A model generated the notes under the pieces. The model was not told where the DNA came from, did no database searches, and saw nothing but the letters and a program-made list of their open reading frames with translations. The position numbers were made by a program, and so were the translations under genes. A stretch of 64,000 nt of DNA. Origin: Nocardiopsis coralli. Its GTDB lineage: Bacteria > Actinomycetota > Actinomycetes > Streptosporangiales > Streptosporangiaceae. Position 1 is the stretch's first letter; every line of letters begins with the position of its first letter. The DNA lies in NCBI RefSeq assembly GCF_014892575.1, contig NZ_JADBGI010000001.1, forward strand, positions 124,001-188,000. Direction: 5' to 3'. Below are positions 42,619 to 51,858 of this stretch, in pieces.

Positions 42619-45600
42619 GCGTCGATGGTTTCGAAGAAAACTCCGGTGACCACCGCATCGTGCCCCGCGTATTGGCCAGCGCTTGCGCCCTGGCGGAGGC
42701 ACACTTCCCGCCCCCAACGGTCGCGAAAGCGCACTTTCTGGTCAGCGGTGAGCTCCATGCCTGGGACCGGTACCACCGGCTGCCGGAAGAAGACCTCCGT
42801 CGCCTGGGTCGGCTGCTGCGTCATCGTGACAACCCCTTGGGTCACGAGAAGACAGTCGAGGACGAGCTGGAGCGTTTCATCAACGGGGACGGCAGCCTGT
42901 GCCAATACGCTCTCGACGACCAAGGCCGTCTGCTTCCTCTGCACGGGATGGACCCCCGAGCGTGTGCGGACGAACTGCTCGACGAGATTGACCGAATCCG
43001 GGCGGGCTCGGCGAGCCTGCGCCCGGTTGCGGGGCCCGGGCACTACGTCTCCACCGTGCGAGTGCCCCAGGCTGGAGATCAGGTGCCACCCGTGGTCACA
43101 GCACATTTGTCGCTGGAGGAACACCACACCGCAGACGCGATCGCCCCGCCCCGCGTGGTCACGACCCCCGCGACCGAAGTCGAGATCAAACTCCGCGAGA
43201 TCGAGGAACTGGCAGCGGACCATGACAGAGCCTCCGGTGGCGGACACCGGGTCTCGACGCTGTCCGAACTGTTCCAGGGCCTTCGTGGAAGGAAAGCGAC
43301 AAGTCCCGTCGACGTACTGCAGGTGCGGTCGGGTGAGGTGTCTGTGTTCAACGCTCCTACCGGTTCCGGGAAGAGCGTGATGATGCGTGTACTCGGGTCC
43401 TGGGCGGTCCGAGAAGACATTCCTGTGGCTCTCATTGCTCCTCGCAACAGCAACGTGGTCAAGCTGGCGCACGAAATCGAACAGGACCTGCACGGCCAGG
43501 GCATAAACCCTGATGGCCTCGTTGTCCCACTCATGTCGCCCAATTCACAGATGCGTGAACTCCAACGCATCATGGAGGAAGAGCCCGACAGGGATCTGAG
43601 GCTGTGGGCCCAGGAAAAGTTCGGCTACGGCTGTGCGCTCCCCTCAGCGACTTCGACCGAACACGAGGTCGACACGTGGGACATGGGCCAGGAGCCGTGC
43701 ACGAGCCTCGCTCCGGCTGAATCGATGCACGGGGCCGCGCGCCGTCGCAAGAACCCGCCTCCCGCGCAGGTCTGCCCGTTCCAGGTCACGTGCGGCAAGT
43801 TCGAACAGCAGCGTCAAGCCTGCACGGCGAAGGTCATCGTGACCACGCACGCCAACTTCTATCGAGGGCGCATACACATCCCCGTTCAGGTGGACGATCA
43901 GCCCGTCACGGACACGTTGGCCGTCGAAGAACTCGTGATGCGCCGTTGCCCGTTGACCGTCGTCGACGAGATCGACGACTTCCAGTCCCATGTGCTGGGC
44001 AGTGAGGGACGAGGTCTGACGCTGGCATGGGGAAATCACCGCGAAGACCGTCCCCTTCTGGCAGCGGACACCGAGCACATCGATGCCTTTGGCCGCCTGC
44101 CTGGCCGGCTCTCCCAAGGGCTGCGCAACACGATCTCCAGCACTCGATGGCTTTCGGAGACCTACATCACCGCGCTCGCCGACGGCACTCTCGGTCCTAG
44201 TGAACGGCGCAAGAATCGCCGCAAGAACCGGCCCACCGAGAAGCGTTGGATCATGCCTCAACGGTGGGACACCTGGCTCGCCACACAACTACACGCATAC
44301 ATGGCCGATGATCCTGCGCTCCTAGTCACGAGCGAGCAGGACAGCGACGCGTATTCGCCGCATCGCACGTTGTTCCGTGATCTCGTTGACGAGCGGAAGG
44401 CTCTCGACGGCCTGCCCGAGCACCTTCGTTCGTTGGGTCATCTGTTGCGGCAGGTCGTCCACCCGCGGCAACCATCCGGTGACACCCACATGATCCGCCG
44501 AGGGATCGATGAGCTCCTGAATCCGTGGGTGACCGAGCAGCGACTCCGAGCTGAAGTCACTGACCGATTGTTGCGGCGCGCCTTCCTCGGCCCCCTGCAG
44601 CGGACGATGTACCAGTTTGTGCACAGCGCTCCAGCTTTCGCCCGAGCCGGCATGGAATCGGTTCGACTAATCGCCGATGTTCTGGGCCCTTACAGTGCCT
44701 GGCGCGCCATCCCGCATGGACCGCTCGGCCGTTTGATGTTCGCCTTCACTGAAGACATCCACCACAGCAGGACCGGAGACACCAAACTCAGCGTGGCCGC
44801 GTTCGGGGGCGACCCCCACAACTACGTGACCACCCTGGGAAGTGTCACCGCCTATGCGCGTTGCGGGCGAAGTCGAGCGGTGTTGGGGCTCTCAGCAACC
44901 GCTTACGCTCCGGGAGCACATCGCCACCACGTTCACGTCGAGCCCACCTGGTGGGTTCCGGACCAGAGCCCGGGCACCGTGGACGTCGAAAATGTGCCCG
45001 TCCCTGGACCCGACGGGGAGATGTCCCGCGTCTCTGGCAAGTCCGGCAAGGCGCGGATCGAAGCGACGCTCTCCATGGGAGAGCGTCTGTGGCCGCTCCT
45101 GCGCAATGAATTGGACGTCCTCGAGCAGTCGGGAACCTGGGGCACTCAAGACCGGCTCCTGCTTGCCTCCACCTCCTACGACAGCTGCCGCCATCTGGCT
45201 GAAGGACTGGTGCGGGGAGGTGCCAAACCCGGATCTTTGGCCGTGGCCATCCGTCCGGCTGAGTACGCAGCCACATACGGAGACTCCACCTCGAGCCCGG
45301 AGTGGGCCGTCCAAGAACTTCCCGGGGACCGCTTGGAGGACTTCCCGAACCTGCCGGGCGCGAAAATCCTCATCGCCCCGCTGGGACGGGCCGAGCGCGG
45401 ACTCAACATCCTGGCCCCGAACACAGGCGTCTCAGCGATCGGCTCCATTTGGGTTGCCATCCGGCCGATTCCGTTGGTCGACGACCCGGATGAACTGCTT
45501 GCCTTTCTCGGATCCCACTGCCTGGCGGACGCACGCACCAGCCCTACCCCCTGGTTGGAGTTGGAGAGACGCAAGAATGTCGCTGGTCACTACTTCGAAG

Positions 45601-45896
45601 AACTGGTCACCAATGAACGCTATTTCCGCTCCTTGCCCGATGTGACCAAGAGAGCCATCGCCGCTGAACTCGTCATTTCGCTCATCCAGCTGGTCGGCCG
45701 AGCCCGACGCGGGGGCACCCCTGGACGCATCAAGCTCGTGGACCACGCATTCGTCAATGCCAACGGCAGATCAGACTTGCCGTCCCTGATCCGAGACCTG
45801 CGTACCGAATGGGCGAGAAGCGGCGCCCTGCACCTCATGCAGAATCTCTACGGAACTACACTCGACGCTTTCTTCTCTTTCGCCGATAACCACTGA
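42615..45896 (+). CDS. DinG/XPD-like Fe-S helicase of the pPIWI-RE module
   Basis: A large SF2 helicase of 1093 residues. Walker A is FNAPTGSGKSVMMRVL near residue 250, and the DExx box is LTVVDEIDDFQSH near 450. Between them a cysteine cluster (CALPS, EPCTS, VCPFQVTCGK, QACTAKV) is placed like the Fe-S domain of XPD/DinG. A LGLSATAYAPGA motif III and the arginine-finger motif VI LIQLVGRARRGGTPG complete the core. Predicted role: unwinding nucleic acid, perhaps R-loops, for the PIWI partner. Starts inside the nuclease-like gene's stop. 11 nt separate it from the next gene. Confidence 0.85.
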   Translation: MSVDGFEENSGDHRIVPRVLASACALAEAHFPPPTVAKAHFLVSGELHAWDRYHRLPEEDLRRLGRLLRHRDNPLGHEKTVEDELERFINGDGSLCQYALDDQGRLLPLHGMDPRACADELLDEIDRIRAGSASLRPVAGPGHYVSTVRVPQAGDQVPPVVTAHLSLEEHHTADAIAPPRVVTTPATEVEIKLREIEELAADHDRASGGGHRVSTLSELFQGLRGRKATSPVDVLQVRSGEVSVFNAPTGSGKSVMMRVLGSWAVREDIPVALIAPRNSNVVKLAHEIEQDLHGQGINPDGLVVPLMSPNSQMRELQRIMEEEPDRDLRLWAQEKFGYGCALPSATSTEHEVDTWDMGQEPCTSLAPAESMHGAARRRKNPPPAQVCPFQVTCGKFEQQRQACTAKVIVTTHANFYRGRIHIPVQVDDQPVTDTLAVEELVMRRCPLTVVDEIDDFQSHVLGSEGRGLTLAWGNHREDRPLLAADTEHIDAFGRLPGRLSQGLRNTISSTRWLSETYITALADGTLGPSERRKNRRKNRPTEKRWIMPQRWDTWLATQLHAYMADDPALLVTSEQDSDAYSPHRTLFRDLVDERKALDGLPEHLRSLGHLLRQVVHPRQPSGDTHMIRRGIDELLNPWVTEQRLRAEVTDRLLRRAFLGPLQRTMYQFVHSAPAFARAGMESVRLIADVLGPYSAWRAIPHGPLGRLMFAFTEDIHHSRTGDTKLSVAAFGGDPHNYVTTLGSVTAYARCGRSRAVLGLSATAYAPGAHRHHVHVEPTWWVPDQSPGTVDVENVPVPGPDGEMSRVSGKSGKARIEATLSMGERLWPLLRNELDVLEQSGTWGTQDRLLLASTSYDSCRHLAEGLVRGGAKPGSLAVAIRPAEYAATYGDSTSSPEWAVQELPGDRLEDFPNLPGAKILIAPLGRAERGLNILAPNTGVSAIGSIWVAIRPIPLVDDPDELLAFLGSHCLADARTSPTPWLELERRKNVAGHYFEELVTNERYFRSLPDVTKRAIAAELVISLIQLVGRARRGGTPGRIKLVDHAFVNANGRSDLPSLIRDLRTEWARSGALHLMQNLYGTTLDAFFSFADNH

Positions 45897-45907
45897 AAGA
45901 CCTGCCC

Positions 45908-48535
45908 ATGCTCACGACACTGGCATATCTTTTCCCCCACAGCGGCTTGGGATCTGTAACCGCCTACCCCCTCAGTCGGGAGTTCTCCGCCGCGTGGCAG
46001 CGACTCCCCGGATACCAAGACACGGAGAACGGGTCGAAGAAACGCTTCAAGCGACCTCCCTACGCCGGCCTGGCCTCTGCACTGAGCGCGGTCACCGGCC
46101 AACCCGTAGTATTGATGCCCGACACTTACCACAACGTCGACATAGACGACATCACTCCGATGGTTGCGATCACCACCGATCCCATCGATCCTCGACTCTT
46201 GACCAGCGCCGTGCGCACGTGGGAGCGCTTGGTACGGAAAGGCGACGACACGAACACTCTGGCCCCACTCTTGAACGAGGCCGACATCGAGCGCTACGAA
46301 CTCGCCTCGTTCGTTCGCGGGTCGAAAGAGGGCAAGCCCATTGCTCCCGGTTGGTTCTACCGCGTCGCCACGTGGTCTTTCGCCCAGCGTCTCGCACGAA
46401 AACCCCTGACACTCAGCAGCGGCGGAAAGTCGGTCAACCTCGCCTGGCGTATGGACACCCAAGGCAGCCTGTGGTCATGGGACCTGCCCATCCGCAACGA
46501 GACCCTGCGCCCCAAGCGCGTGGGGTACGCGATGCACAAGTTGGACTTTCGCATCATCACACTGCCCGGGGAATCGCAGTTCGCCATCCACGTCATCCCG
46601 ACGTTCACACGGCTCGCTACACACTGGGCAAAGACCCGTACTGTGCTGCTCGACCGTGGCAAACAGGCTCTGCTCCGTCTCCCTGTCGGGCACCGCCCCC
46701 TGGACACGCCGGACGAGGACGGGAGTACGTGGCGCGCCTACCCACGCAACTTCACCGCCGAGATCGTCCAAGAGTGCGGGCTCGAACTGATCAACCTCCC
46801 CAGCAACTCGGATCTCCGGATGCTGGGAGGAACCGGCCGGGTCCTCCTGCCAGGCCCACAGGAATATCCGATCGGCAAGGGCGTCGGGACACGTTTCGTC
46901 ACTGCTCTGTCCGACCACATCATGGACACCGTCAAACGTCCCCGCATCTCTCCTGTGGAGTACACGCCCGATTCCAAAAAGAAACTGACTCGCCCTGTCA
47001 CCGGACAGCTGCAAACAAAGGACCTGGAATACGCTATCCACGCTACCGGGCACGACAGGCTCCGCATCCTTGTTCTCTACAGCGAGGGTTCTACTCGTAA
47101 ACGAATAATTGCTGCTCTCGCCCGATACACATCGTCCCCACGCCGGCCCGTGGAATGCACCGATCGTACTGACTACCGGCTCCACGGAAACCTCTACGTC
47201 CACTTCCGCCGCGTGCCAGCGATCGACTCACCGAAATCCATCGCGTGGAACGAAGAACTGGCCCCGCTCCGCACGTTGTTCCGCGACGACATGCTCACCG
47301 GGGCACTGGTCGAGACCGTGTGGATCCCCAAGCCCACCAAGAAACAGCGTGAGGGAAAAACCGCTCCCCACGACCACAAACGCGAGCTGAGGCGCTACCT
47401 CTACAACGAAGGGATCGTCTCCCAGTTCCTCAACCGAAAGAACCCACCAGATTCCAAGAAAACCCCTCACACAGAAGCGAGCGATTCCACCACAGACCTT
47501 CCCGGCGAGGACAAGGAGATCCAGGAGGAGAAAGACCATCCTGCCATCAACGCCTCGCGTGACTTGTTCTTTCGACTCGGCGCCATCGACCACCGGCTTC
47601 CTGCCGCCACACCGGTGAAGGAAGGCGCGATCCTCGTGGGCATCCATCTACGGCAGCAGCGCAAGAGCACGCGGAGCCCTCGAGGCGCAGCTCAGACACA
47701 GATGGTCGAAGTCCTAACCGCCGTACACACCAGCACGGACCCGGAGTCTCCGTGGAGAACGACCACCTACTCCCCTGCGACCAACGACTGGCTCCCCCAA
47801 GCCGAGGCCGAGGCTGCCTTCGGCCGGGGAACCATCGGCCTAGAGGGCCACGCACGGCACGACGAAGGCGCCCGGAAGGTACGCGATCACGTAGAGGCAG
47901 CTCTACGCGCTCTGCCAACGGCTCGCCCCTTGATCATCTTCGTTGACGCCGAAGCATGCCGCACCATCTGGCCCGGTTTGCAACACCAGGCTCTCGGCCA
48001 AGGTGCGCTCCCTGGAGACTCGCTGCGACGGAACAACCGGTCGATCGCGGTGGTCTCGGTGAACACTTCGTACGGCGAAGTTCCCACCCCTGTCGAGAAC
48101 ACAGCTCGCAACCGAGCGAAGCTCAAGAGGCCGGCCAAGCCCCAGGACTACCTCTATCGCCGAACCTCCAGCACAGGGGTCACCACCTGGTACATCGCGC
48201 AAGCCTCACGGACCTACGACGGATTCGGAGGCGAGGGCCGCGCAGGAGGGCTCCATACTCGTGCCACTCTGCCCGAGTCGGACCGACGTCTACACCTGAA
48301 GAAGGACTGGCACAGCTTCACCGCTGTGCAGTTCCTGGTCGCAGCCTGCGGGGGCCGCCCTGAGGAGGAACTCGCGACCCTCACCGCACAGTTGTGTCAC
48401 CAGTCCGCGGCTTGGGACTGGCGTACCCGTCACCCGTACCCGCTCCATGTCGCCGCTGCGGTGGACCGGGCCCACCCCGAGTATCGAGGTCCATCTCTCG
48501 ACGAAATCAAGTCCGACGAAAAGAGCGCCCCGTAA
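45908..48535 (+). CDS. pPIWI-RE protein (PIWI/RNase H-like)
   Basis: A protein of 875 residues with the layout of prokaryotic PIWI-RE proteins: a long N-terminal region with mixed strands, a charged linker near residues 510-560, and a C-terminal RNase H-type PIWI domain. In the PIWI part the first catalytic-type Asp is about residue 680 in PLIIFVDAEACRTIWPGL. The family's conserved segments are also visible as SIAVVSVNTSYGEVPTP, VQFLVAACGGRPEEELA and RHPYPLHVAAAVDRA. The full catalytic set cannot be verified without alignment. The family is predicted to be guided by nucleic acid and to act with the helicase and nuclease. A hairpin terminator lies 230 bp downstream. Confidence 0.82.
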   Translation: MLTTLAYLFPHSGLGSVTAYPLSREFSAAWQRLPGYQDTENGSKKRFKRPPYAGLASALSAVTGQPVVLMPDTYHNVDIDDITPMVAITTDPIDPRLLTSAVRTWERLVRKGDDTNTLAPLLNEADIERYELASFVRGSKEGKPIAPGWFYRVATWSFAQRLARKPLTLSSGGKSVNLAWRMDTQGSLWSWDLPIRNETLRPKRVGYAMHKLDFRIITLPGESQFAIHVIPTFTRLATHWAKTRTVLLDRGKQALLRLPVGHRPLDTPDEDGSTWRAYPRNFTAEIVQECGLELINLPSNSDLRMLGGTGRVLLPGPQEYPIGKGVGTRFVTALSDHIMDTVKRPRISPVEYTPDSKKKLTRPVTGQLQTKDLEYAIHATGHDRLRILVLYSEGSTRKRIIAALARYTSSPRRPVECTDRTDYRLHGNLYVHFRRVPAIDSPKSIAWNEELAPLRTLFRDDMLTGALVETVWIPKPTKKQREGKTAPHDHKRELRRYLYNEGIVSQFLNRKNPPDSKKTPHTEASDSTTDLPGEDKEIQEEKDHPAINASRDLFFRLGAIDHRLPAATPVKEGAILVGIHLRQQRKSTRSPRGAAQTQMVEVLTAVHTSTDPESPWRTTTYSPATNDWLPQAEAEAAFGRGTIGLEGHARHDEGARKVRDHVEAALRALPTARPLIIFVDAEACRTIWPGLQHQALGQGALPGDSLRRNNRSIAVVSVNTSYGEVPTPVENTARNRAKLKRPAKPQDYLYRRTSSTGVTTWYIAQASRTYDGFGGEGRAGGLHTRATLPESDRRLHLKKDWHSFTAVQFLVAACGGRPEEELATLTAQLCHQSAAWDWRTRHPYPLHVAAAVDRAHPEYRGPSLDEIKSDEKSAP

Positions 48536-48766
48536 AGGCAGCAAGGAACACACTGACCTACGGATCTGCAAAATGGCGGAGTGCGCTCACACAACCCTGC
48601 ATTTCCTCACCGAATCCGAACCGTCGAACGTGACGGTTTCCGCCCTCGCCACAAGCCGCAAGCGCACATTCCACCGATCAGCCTACGCGCGAGAGCCACC
48701 CGAGAGCGATTGCTGTAAGGCACTCCCGGAGGACCTCGGGCGCCTCAGGCATCTCCGCCCGGGTAA

Positions 48767-48794
48767 GGGGCGAGGCTTGTAGTAGCCTCGCCCC
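48767..48794 (+). terminator. Hairpin terminator of the pPIWI-RE operon
   Basis: Perfect 11-bp stem GGGGCGAGGCT (48,767-48,777) with its complement 48,784-48,794 and a 6-nt loop. It lies between the pPIWI-RE gene and an oppositely oriented small gene, so it may act for both. The 48,536-48,766 stretch has only a short unsupported frame. Confidence 0.75.
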
Positions 48795-48803
48795 ACAGAT
48801 CCG

Positions 48804-48953
48804 CTACAACCGCACAACGCAGATGGAAGCAGAACCCGCCAGGGCGAATGCGAAGGCGATGATGACGAGGCGGCGTGTCTTTCCGTCGTCCTCGATGGCT
48901 TTCTCTACGAGACCAATGATCTTACATGCAATGAGGACGATATAGACACTCAT
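48804..48953 (-). CDS. 49-residue membrane protein
   Basis: ATG 48953 on the minus strand is preceded by AAGGAG (8 nt spacing), a near-perfect ribosome site. The frame encodes MSVYIVLIACKIIGLVEKAI, a polar turn EDDGKTRR, then LVIIAFAFALAGSASICVV. This is two predicted membrane segments in 49 residues. No family is recognised. The pattern suits a holin-like or toxin-like small membrane peptide, but that is a guess from size alone. Confidence 0.55.
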   Translation of the reverse strand: MSVYIVLIACKIIGLVEKAIEDDGKTRRLVIIAFAFALAGSASICVVRL

Positions 48954-49051
48954 AAGTAGAGCTCCTTGGACACCAGTACCAAGGGCTCCTGCTCAGAGCC
49001 ATTCAGCGCGAGGAGTGATCGGCCGCTCACGCCCAACCGGCGGCAACCCGT

Positions 49052-49528
49052 CTATTGCAGCTCAAGGTATGCACTCAGGTAAGCTATGTCAAGGCCTTTG
49101 TACCGCTGGGCCTTGGAGAGGCCCTGCACGGCATCGGCCAACTTGTTGACACGCTTCTCAGTGAATTGTTCGTCCCGGCCACAGCGGGGGCACCGGATTC
49201 GCAGCTTCCTGCGCCCCTCCCCTCCCTCGAAGAACACGGTCGCACGCTCCGTTGTCGTCCAATGATCCCCGGTACGACGCTGATTCCTCCCATATTGGTG
49301 CACGGATCGGCGCCGACTTTCTGGCATCGTCGGCTTGAGCACACGATCAGTGCCTGGAGCCAGGTTGCGGTAACGCTCCTCCATCTCACGAAACTGTTCA
49401 TCAGTTGGGGAGTTCCTCTTGTCGATGAGCATCGCGACCTCTATGGAGGGGTGTGGTTTGTTCTTACCACCTCCGCAGTTGAGTCGGAGGTAGTTCGCGT
49501 TGTGGTGAATCTGCCGTCGCCTACTCAT
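49052..49528 (-). CDS. Small protein with a zinc-ribbon-like CxxC motif
   Basis: A protein of 158 residues, Arg-rich in the N-terminal half, with RIRCPRCGRDEQFTEKRV near residue 115 and AQRYKGLDIAYLSAYLELQ at the C-terminus. Only one CxxC pair is present, so a single-knuckle or dimeric metal site would be needed. ATG 49528 has GAGAGG upstream. It lies in the defence and accessory stretch between the pPIWI-RE operon and a second nuclease-like gene. Function unknown. Confidence 0.55.
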   Translation of the reverse strand: MSRRRQIHHNANYLRLNCGGGKNKPHPSIEVAMLIDKRNSPTDEQFREMEERYRNLAPGTDRVLKPTMPESRRRSVHQYGRNQRRTGDHWTTTERATVFFEGGEGRRKLRIRCPRCGRDEQFTEKRVNKLADAVQGLSKAQRYKGLDIAYLSAYLELQ

Positions 49529-49714
49529 GATTGCCTCTCAAAGTTCTCTCACTCGGAGCCGGAAGCGACCCCTACCGATAGAACCTGACAGGTGTGACAT
49601 TTTCGCGCTGGAACGCCCGGAAGCTCTGTCTCTCCGCTGACCCTGTCGAACCGATCGACGGGTACGGAGCCGCTCACACGCGACCTCCCCTTGGGCGACG
49701 AAGCAGCGAAGCCC

Positions 49715-50122
49715 TTACGGGCTGCTGGCGCCCAACAGCCCGTCGGTGGCCTGGAGCGCGAGGTAAGTGTCCTCTCCTGCTGCTTCGAGGAGGTCTTCCT
49801 CGCCCGTCGCGACTCGGGGATCCGCCCCGAGCAGCTCGCGCCAGGAACGGTTCCGGGCCGAGTCATAGGCTTGACATGCTTCCTCTCGCAGGCGGCCCAC
49901 GCTCTCCTGCCGCATGATCTGGACTCGTCGCTCCCAGGCTGCGAGCTCAGCTCGAAGATCCTCGGAGTCGCGTTCCTCGGGCACCCTGTCGGGTAGTCCG
50001 TCAGGACCAAAACGCAGAGGTTCCAGGATCCCGCCCACAGTGTCACGGATGACCCCGGCCAGCTCGCTGTGCATCTTCGCGCACGCGCCGAACAAGGCAC
50101 GGGAGAGACCGCCCCCGAACAC
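49715..50122 (-). CDS. Downstream part of the nuclease-like gene, or a coupled separate gene
   Basis: A frame of 135 codons from GTG 50122 with coiled-coil-like charge periodicity (LRAELAAWERRVQIMRQE, VGRLREEACQAYD). Its first residues FGGGLSRALFGACAKM look like the natural continuation of the preceding frame's SGSG end. The shift would fall in a G-run just inside the overlap (about 50,105-50,122). Either a -1/+1 frameshift has split one ~520-residue protein, or this is a separate overlapping gene. Function unknown. Confidence 0.5.
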   Translation of the reverse strand: MFGGGLSRALFGACAKMHSELAGVIRDTVGGILEPLRFGPDGLPDRVPEERDSEDLRAELAAWERRVQIMRQESVGRLREEACQAYDSARNRSWRELLGADPRVATGEEDLLEAAGEDTYLALQATDGLLGASSP

Positions 50123-51242
50123 CGCTCCCGGACACGGCAGCGGTCAACATGTCCTCCGCGTCCTCCCGTGCGGAAAGGTCCCCAGTGGTCTGCGGGGGTT
50201 GGCCCCTGACCCGGGAACGCAGCTCCCGGGTGGCGGGGTCCTGCTCGAGAAGGGTCAAGCCACTGCGTCGATCTGCCGCCGCGAGGGCTCTATGCCGTGC
50301 AACGGGAACCACCGAGAGCTGCTCCTGGCCGACGCTGATGAGGTGGAAGTAGACCAGCATCCAGGAACGTGTCAGCTCTCCCACAGCGCGCGCGGCGGCC
50401 GCGCCCCCGTCATCATTCGGGCTCACCGGGGGCGACGCAAGGTACTGCGGCCATTCCTCGGGCCCACCGGCACCGACGTTGTCGAGCGTGACGAAGACTT
50501 CCTCCTCGACACTGCTGCCGCACAACATCAGGCGGTGGGGCACCTCCTGGACAAGCGCGCCGCCAGCCAGAAGCTGGTCCCGGCCCCGGCGCAGCTGCGG
50601 GAGCCCGATGCTGCGCGCCCCCTTGGCCTCGACGAGCCAGAGGCGTTTCTCGTCGGGGTGGAAGCCATGAAGGTCGGGCCTGGACCCGGCCGAGCTCCAT
50701 CCGGCCGACCCCGCAGGTTCGGCGGACTCCCCGTGGGTGGTCATGCCCAGCCCCATCAGGCTTCGGCAACCCCACTCGGCCATGGTCATGCCCAACCGGT
50801 AAGCGAAAGCGCCCTGAGCGCTGGGCTCTGCACCTTGTGTGTAGGCCAGACTCGGAACCAGGCGTGGCCTGGTGCCTCCGTCGGCCTGCTGGAACTCCTC
50901 GCGACTCAGGTAGGCCGTCAGTGGGGTGGTCCGGGCCAGCAGTTCGTGGACCGCCCGTTCCGGATGGTGCACGAGCCAGGGGATCAAGTCTCGTCCCACG
51001 GTGACCGCTGACTCGAGAATCTCCCGCCACGTCGTGTCGACCATGTACTCGCCGGCGCCAGGGACACCGCCGGGCGTGGGCCATGCCTCGGTGGACTTGC
51101 GCCAGCGCAGGTACTGCCGCCGGGCGGGCGCGTGCCGTACGACCACAGGGATTCGGAGAACATCCCGGGGCGTGAGGATCGGACCATCGGTGTGTTCGGG
51201 GGAAACCATGAGGAACATGGTCTCACCTGGGAGTACGTTCAC
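50043..51242 (-). CDS. Nuclease-like protein with a PD-(D/E)XK-type core
   Basis: A protein of 399 residues. A restriction-endonuclease-like core is readable as GSRPDLHGFHPDEKRLWLVE followed by AKGARSIGLPQLRRGRD, i.e. D-x(n)-E-x-K. The last ~20 residues (RGRSLPCLVRRVREDAQ) look out of frame relative to the 49,715-50,122 frame. GTG 51242 gives the longest form and ATG 51218 is a plausible internal start. It may be a nucleic-acid-cleaving defence gene or a MrcB/restriction relative. No partner methyltransferase is nearby. Confidence 0.6.
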   Translation of the reverse strand: MNVLPGETMFLMVSPEHTDGPILTPRDVLRIPVVVRHAPARRQYLRWRKSTEAWPTPGGVPGAGEYMVDTTWREILESAVTVGRDLIPWLVHHPERAVHELLARTTPLTAYLSREEFQQADGGTRPRLVPSLAYTQGAEPSAQGAFAYRLGMTMAEWGCRSLMGLGMTTHGESAEPAGSAGWSSAGSRPDLHGFHPDEKRLWLVEAKGARSIGLPQLRRGRDQLLAGGALVQEVPHRLMLCGSSVEEEVFVTLDNVGAGGPEEWPQYLASPPVSPNDDGGAAAARAVGELTRSWMLVYFHLISVGQEQLSVVPVARHRALAAADRRSGLTLLEQDPATRELRSRVRGQPPQTTGDLSAREDAEDMLTAAVSGSGVRGRSLPCLVRRVREDAQRAGRGHP

Positions 51243-51266
51243 CTCGTGGGGTCAGCGTATCCCCGG

Positions 51267-51545
51267 TCAGTTCGACGAGCGCTCCGTTCCCTCGTCCTCT
51301 TCTGCAGTCTGCTCATAGCTTGCGAACGCAGTGCGCACGCGCTGCGCGGCAGTGCGAAACACACGCGTGAGCAACTCATACGCACCGACCAGCGCGAAGG
51401 TGAGCCAGACATGGAAATGCGCGACCACACCGCTGCGGACACTGCGCCTTTGGCCGCCACAGATACGGCTGAACCGATGATCGACAGCATCCGAGGCAAC
51501 AGTCCTCCCTTGGCGCGGCCGCGGCGAGTATCGATCGGGACGCAC
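51267..51545 (-). CDS. Possible small protein with one hydrophobic segment
   Basis: A 92-codon minus-strand frame whose second half, VVAHFHVWLTFALVGAYELL followed by TRVFRTAAQRVRTAFASYEQ, has a membrane segment and an amphipathic helix. The first half is low-complexity and may not be translated. No family is recognised. It is listed because it is the only protein-like reading between the nuclease-like gene and the excisionase. The + strand frame is unconvincing. Confidence 0.3.
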   Translation of the reverse strand: MRPDRYSPRPRQGRTVASDAVDHRFSRICGGQRRSVRSGVVAHFHVWLTFALVGAYELLTRVFRTAAQRVRTAFASYEQTAEEDEGTERSSN

Positions 51546-51636
51546 CCCTACGAATCGCTTGCCACCGTCTGAGCCAAATCCGCCTTCCTGATCGCAACCA
51601 GTAGACGAGGGCGCAATCGCGAGGAGGGAGCGAATC

Positions 51637-51825
51637 TTGGACGAGAAGGTCGCCTACTCGGTCGACGAGGCAGCACAGGCACTCAGCCTCGGCCGCACCA
51701 CCGTCAAGCAGCTCATCGCCACCGGAGACCTGCCCTCCGTGCGGGTGGGTCGCCGCAGGCTCATCCCCCGCTCCGCCCTGGAAACCTACGTCCACCGGCT
51801 TCTCCAGGACCAGGAGCCCGCCTAG
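51637..51825 (+). CDS. Excisionase-type helix-turn-helix protein
   Basis: A 62-residue MerR/excisionase-like DNA-binding protein: YSVDEAAQALSLGRTTVKQL then GDLPSVRVGRRRLIPRSALE, the standard HTH_17 pattern. It starts at TTG 51637 with GAGGAGGG 8-15 nt upstream. It lies 33 bp before the integrase gene and likely controls excision directionality or integrase expression of the element. Confidence 0.85.
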   Translation: MDEKVAYSVDEAAQALSLGRTTVKQLIATGDLPSVRVGRRRLIPRSALETYVHRLLQDQEPA

Positions 51826-51858
51826 GCTGTACGGGACCGTTCCCGGGAAAGACGAGGA

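Noticed and set aside
48573..48782. A 69-codon + strand frame after the pPIWI-RE gene
   Set aside because: No ribosome site, no recognisable motif, and it runs through the terminator stem.
51132..51572. A + strand frame of 146 codons antisense to the nuclease-like gene's start
   Set aside because: No ribosome site and no protein-like pattern; overlapped by better minus-strand readings.
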